DNA from: an uncultured Dysosmobacter sp.
GTDB taxonomy: Bacteria; Bacillota; Clostridia; Oscillospirales; Oscillospiraceae
Assembly (NCBI GenBank): GCA_934563745.1
Contig: CAKTHE010000040.1
Span: 1-6,631 of the forward strand
Reading direction: 5' to 3'
DNA length: 6,631 bases
Part shown: in pieces, positions 6,172 through 6,631 of the stretch
How positions within the stretch are numbered: the first letter of the stretch is position 1
Layout of the letters: each line of letters begins with the position of its first letter
Position numbers and translations under genes: made by a program
The notes under the pieces: generated by a model
What the model was told of the DNA's origin: nothing
Databases searched by the model: none
What the model saw: only the letters and a program-made list of their open reading frames with translations

Positions 6172-6631
6172 GTCCGATTACAGCCATTGTCCTGGGGGTC
6201 GTGGTGATCCTGATCCTGGCGCTGCTGATCAGCAATATCCATATTGTTCAGCAGTCCAAAGCTTATGTGGTGGAGCGCCTGGGCGCTTTTTACAGCGTGT
6301 GGAACGTGGGCCTTCACTTCAAGGTCCCGTTTATCATGCGGGTGGTAAAGAAGGTTTCCCTAAAAGAGCAGGTGGCGGATTTTGCGCCCCAGCCGGTGAT
6401 CACCAAGGATAACGTGACCATGCAGATCGACACGGTCATTTACTTCCAGATCACGGATCCCAAGCTGTACACCTACGGCGTGGAGCATCCCATGACCGCT
6501 ATCGAAAACCTGACCGCCACGACGCTGCGCAACATCATCGGCGATATGGAGCTGGATCAGTCCCTGACGTCCCGGGATACCATCAACTCCCGCATGCGCT
6601 CCATTCTGGACGAGGCCACCGACCCCTGGGG
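6168..6631 (+). CDS. SPFH/Band 7 stomatin-like protein (paraslipin type), 3' end beyond the right edge
   Basis: Membrane-anchored scaffold protein of the SPFH (stomatin/prohibitin/flotillin/HflK) superfamily, which oligomerises into ring or cage structures and organises membrane microdomains. 154 complete codons are visible of a family usually near 300. Seen: an N-terminal membrane anchor at about residues 4-21, then the SPFH start VQQSKAYVVERLGAFYSVWNVGLHFKVPF (27-55; compare the stomatin pattern of VVERLG followed by PGLHF-PF), TKDNVTMQIDTVIYFQITDP and ATTLRNIIGDMELDQSLTSRDTIN, all typical of bacterial slipins such as QmcA/YbbK. The start is the ATG overlapping the nfeD stop. Pairing with a short NfeD is the standard arrangement for slipins. 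No internal stop is seen. Confidence 0.95.
   Translation, partial: MSPITAIVLGVVVILILALLISNIHIVQQSKAYVVERLGAFYSVWNVGLHFKVPFIMRVVKKVSLKEQVADFAPQPVITKDNVTMQIDTVIYFQITDPKLYTYGVEHPMTAIENLTATTLRNIIGDMELDQSLTSRDTINSRMRSILDEATDPW

Overview
This window looks like chromosomal DNA from a GC-rich, low-copy-element Firmicute, most likely a gut Clostridia lineage of the Oscillospiraceae/Ruminococcaceae type. The reasons are a canonical CIRCE operator in front of groES (HrcA regulation), strong AGGAGG-type ribosome binding sites before nearly every gene, sigma-A style promoters that stand out as AT-rich islands, a TTG start, and clostridial-looking GroEL/GroES and MATE proteins. The genus assignment is inference only. 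No mobile element, CRISPR array, tRNA or rRNA was seen.

Layout. Everything from position 1 to about 5400 is on the minus strand; the last 900 bases are on the plus strand. Reading in the direction of minus-strand transcription (right to left): a MATE-family efflux transporter (5397-4015, TTG start); a THUMP-domain RNA methyltransferase of the RlmL/YpsC family (3925-2816) with its own promoter; a diacylglycerol-kinase-like lipid kinase (2690-1764), probably co-transcribed with the methyltransferase; then the heat-shock operon: promoter, CIRCE, groES (1599-1315), a structured 163-nt spacer, and groEL (1151 to beyond the left edge, 383 codons visible). On the plus strand an NfeD-family membrane protein (5716-6171) overlaps by 4 nt the start of an SPFH/stomatin-like protein (6168 to beyond the right edge). 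The 318-bp gap between MATE and nfeD holds divergent promoters.

How the parts work together. groES-groEL is the chaperonin operon under HrcA/CIRCE control. NfeD plus SPFH protein is the well-known membrane-scaffold pair, translationally coupled here. The methyltransferase modifies rRNA and the lipid kinase phosphorylates a lipid such as diacylglycerol; their adjacency is not obviously functional. MATE exports cationic or drug-like compounds.

The genes are ordinary; I do not see an undescribed multi-gene system. The more interesting signals are in the non-coding DNA: an extended 16-bp-arm CIRCE palindrome followed by a U-rich tract that could double as a terminator, a cluster of TTTGTAA half-sites and perfect inverted repeats beside the groES promoter, three consecutive hairpins between groES and groEL, and a structured leader in front of the MATE gene.
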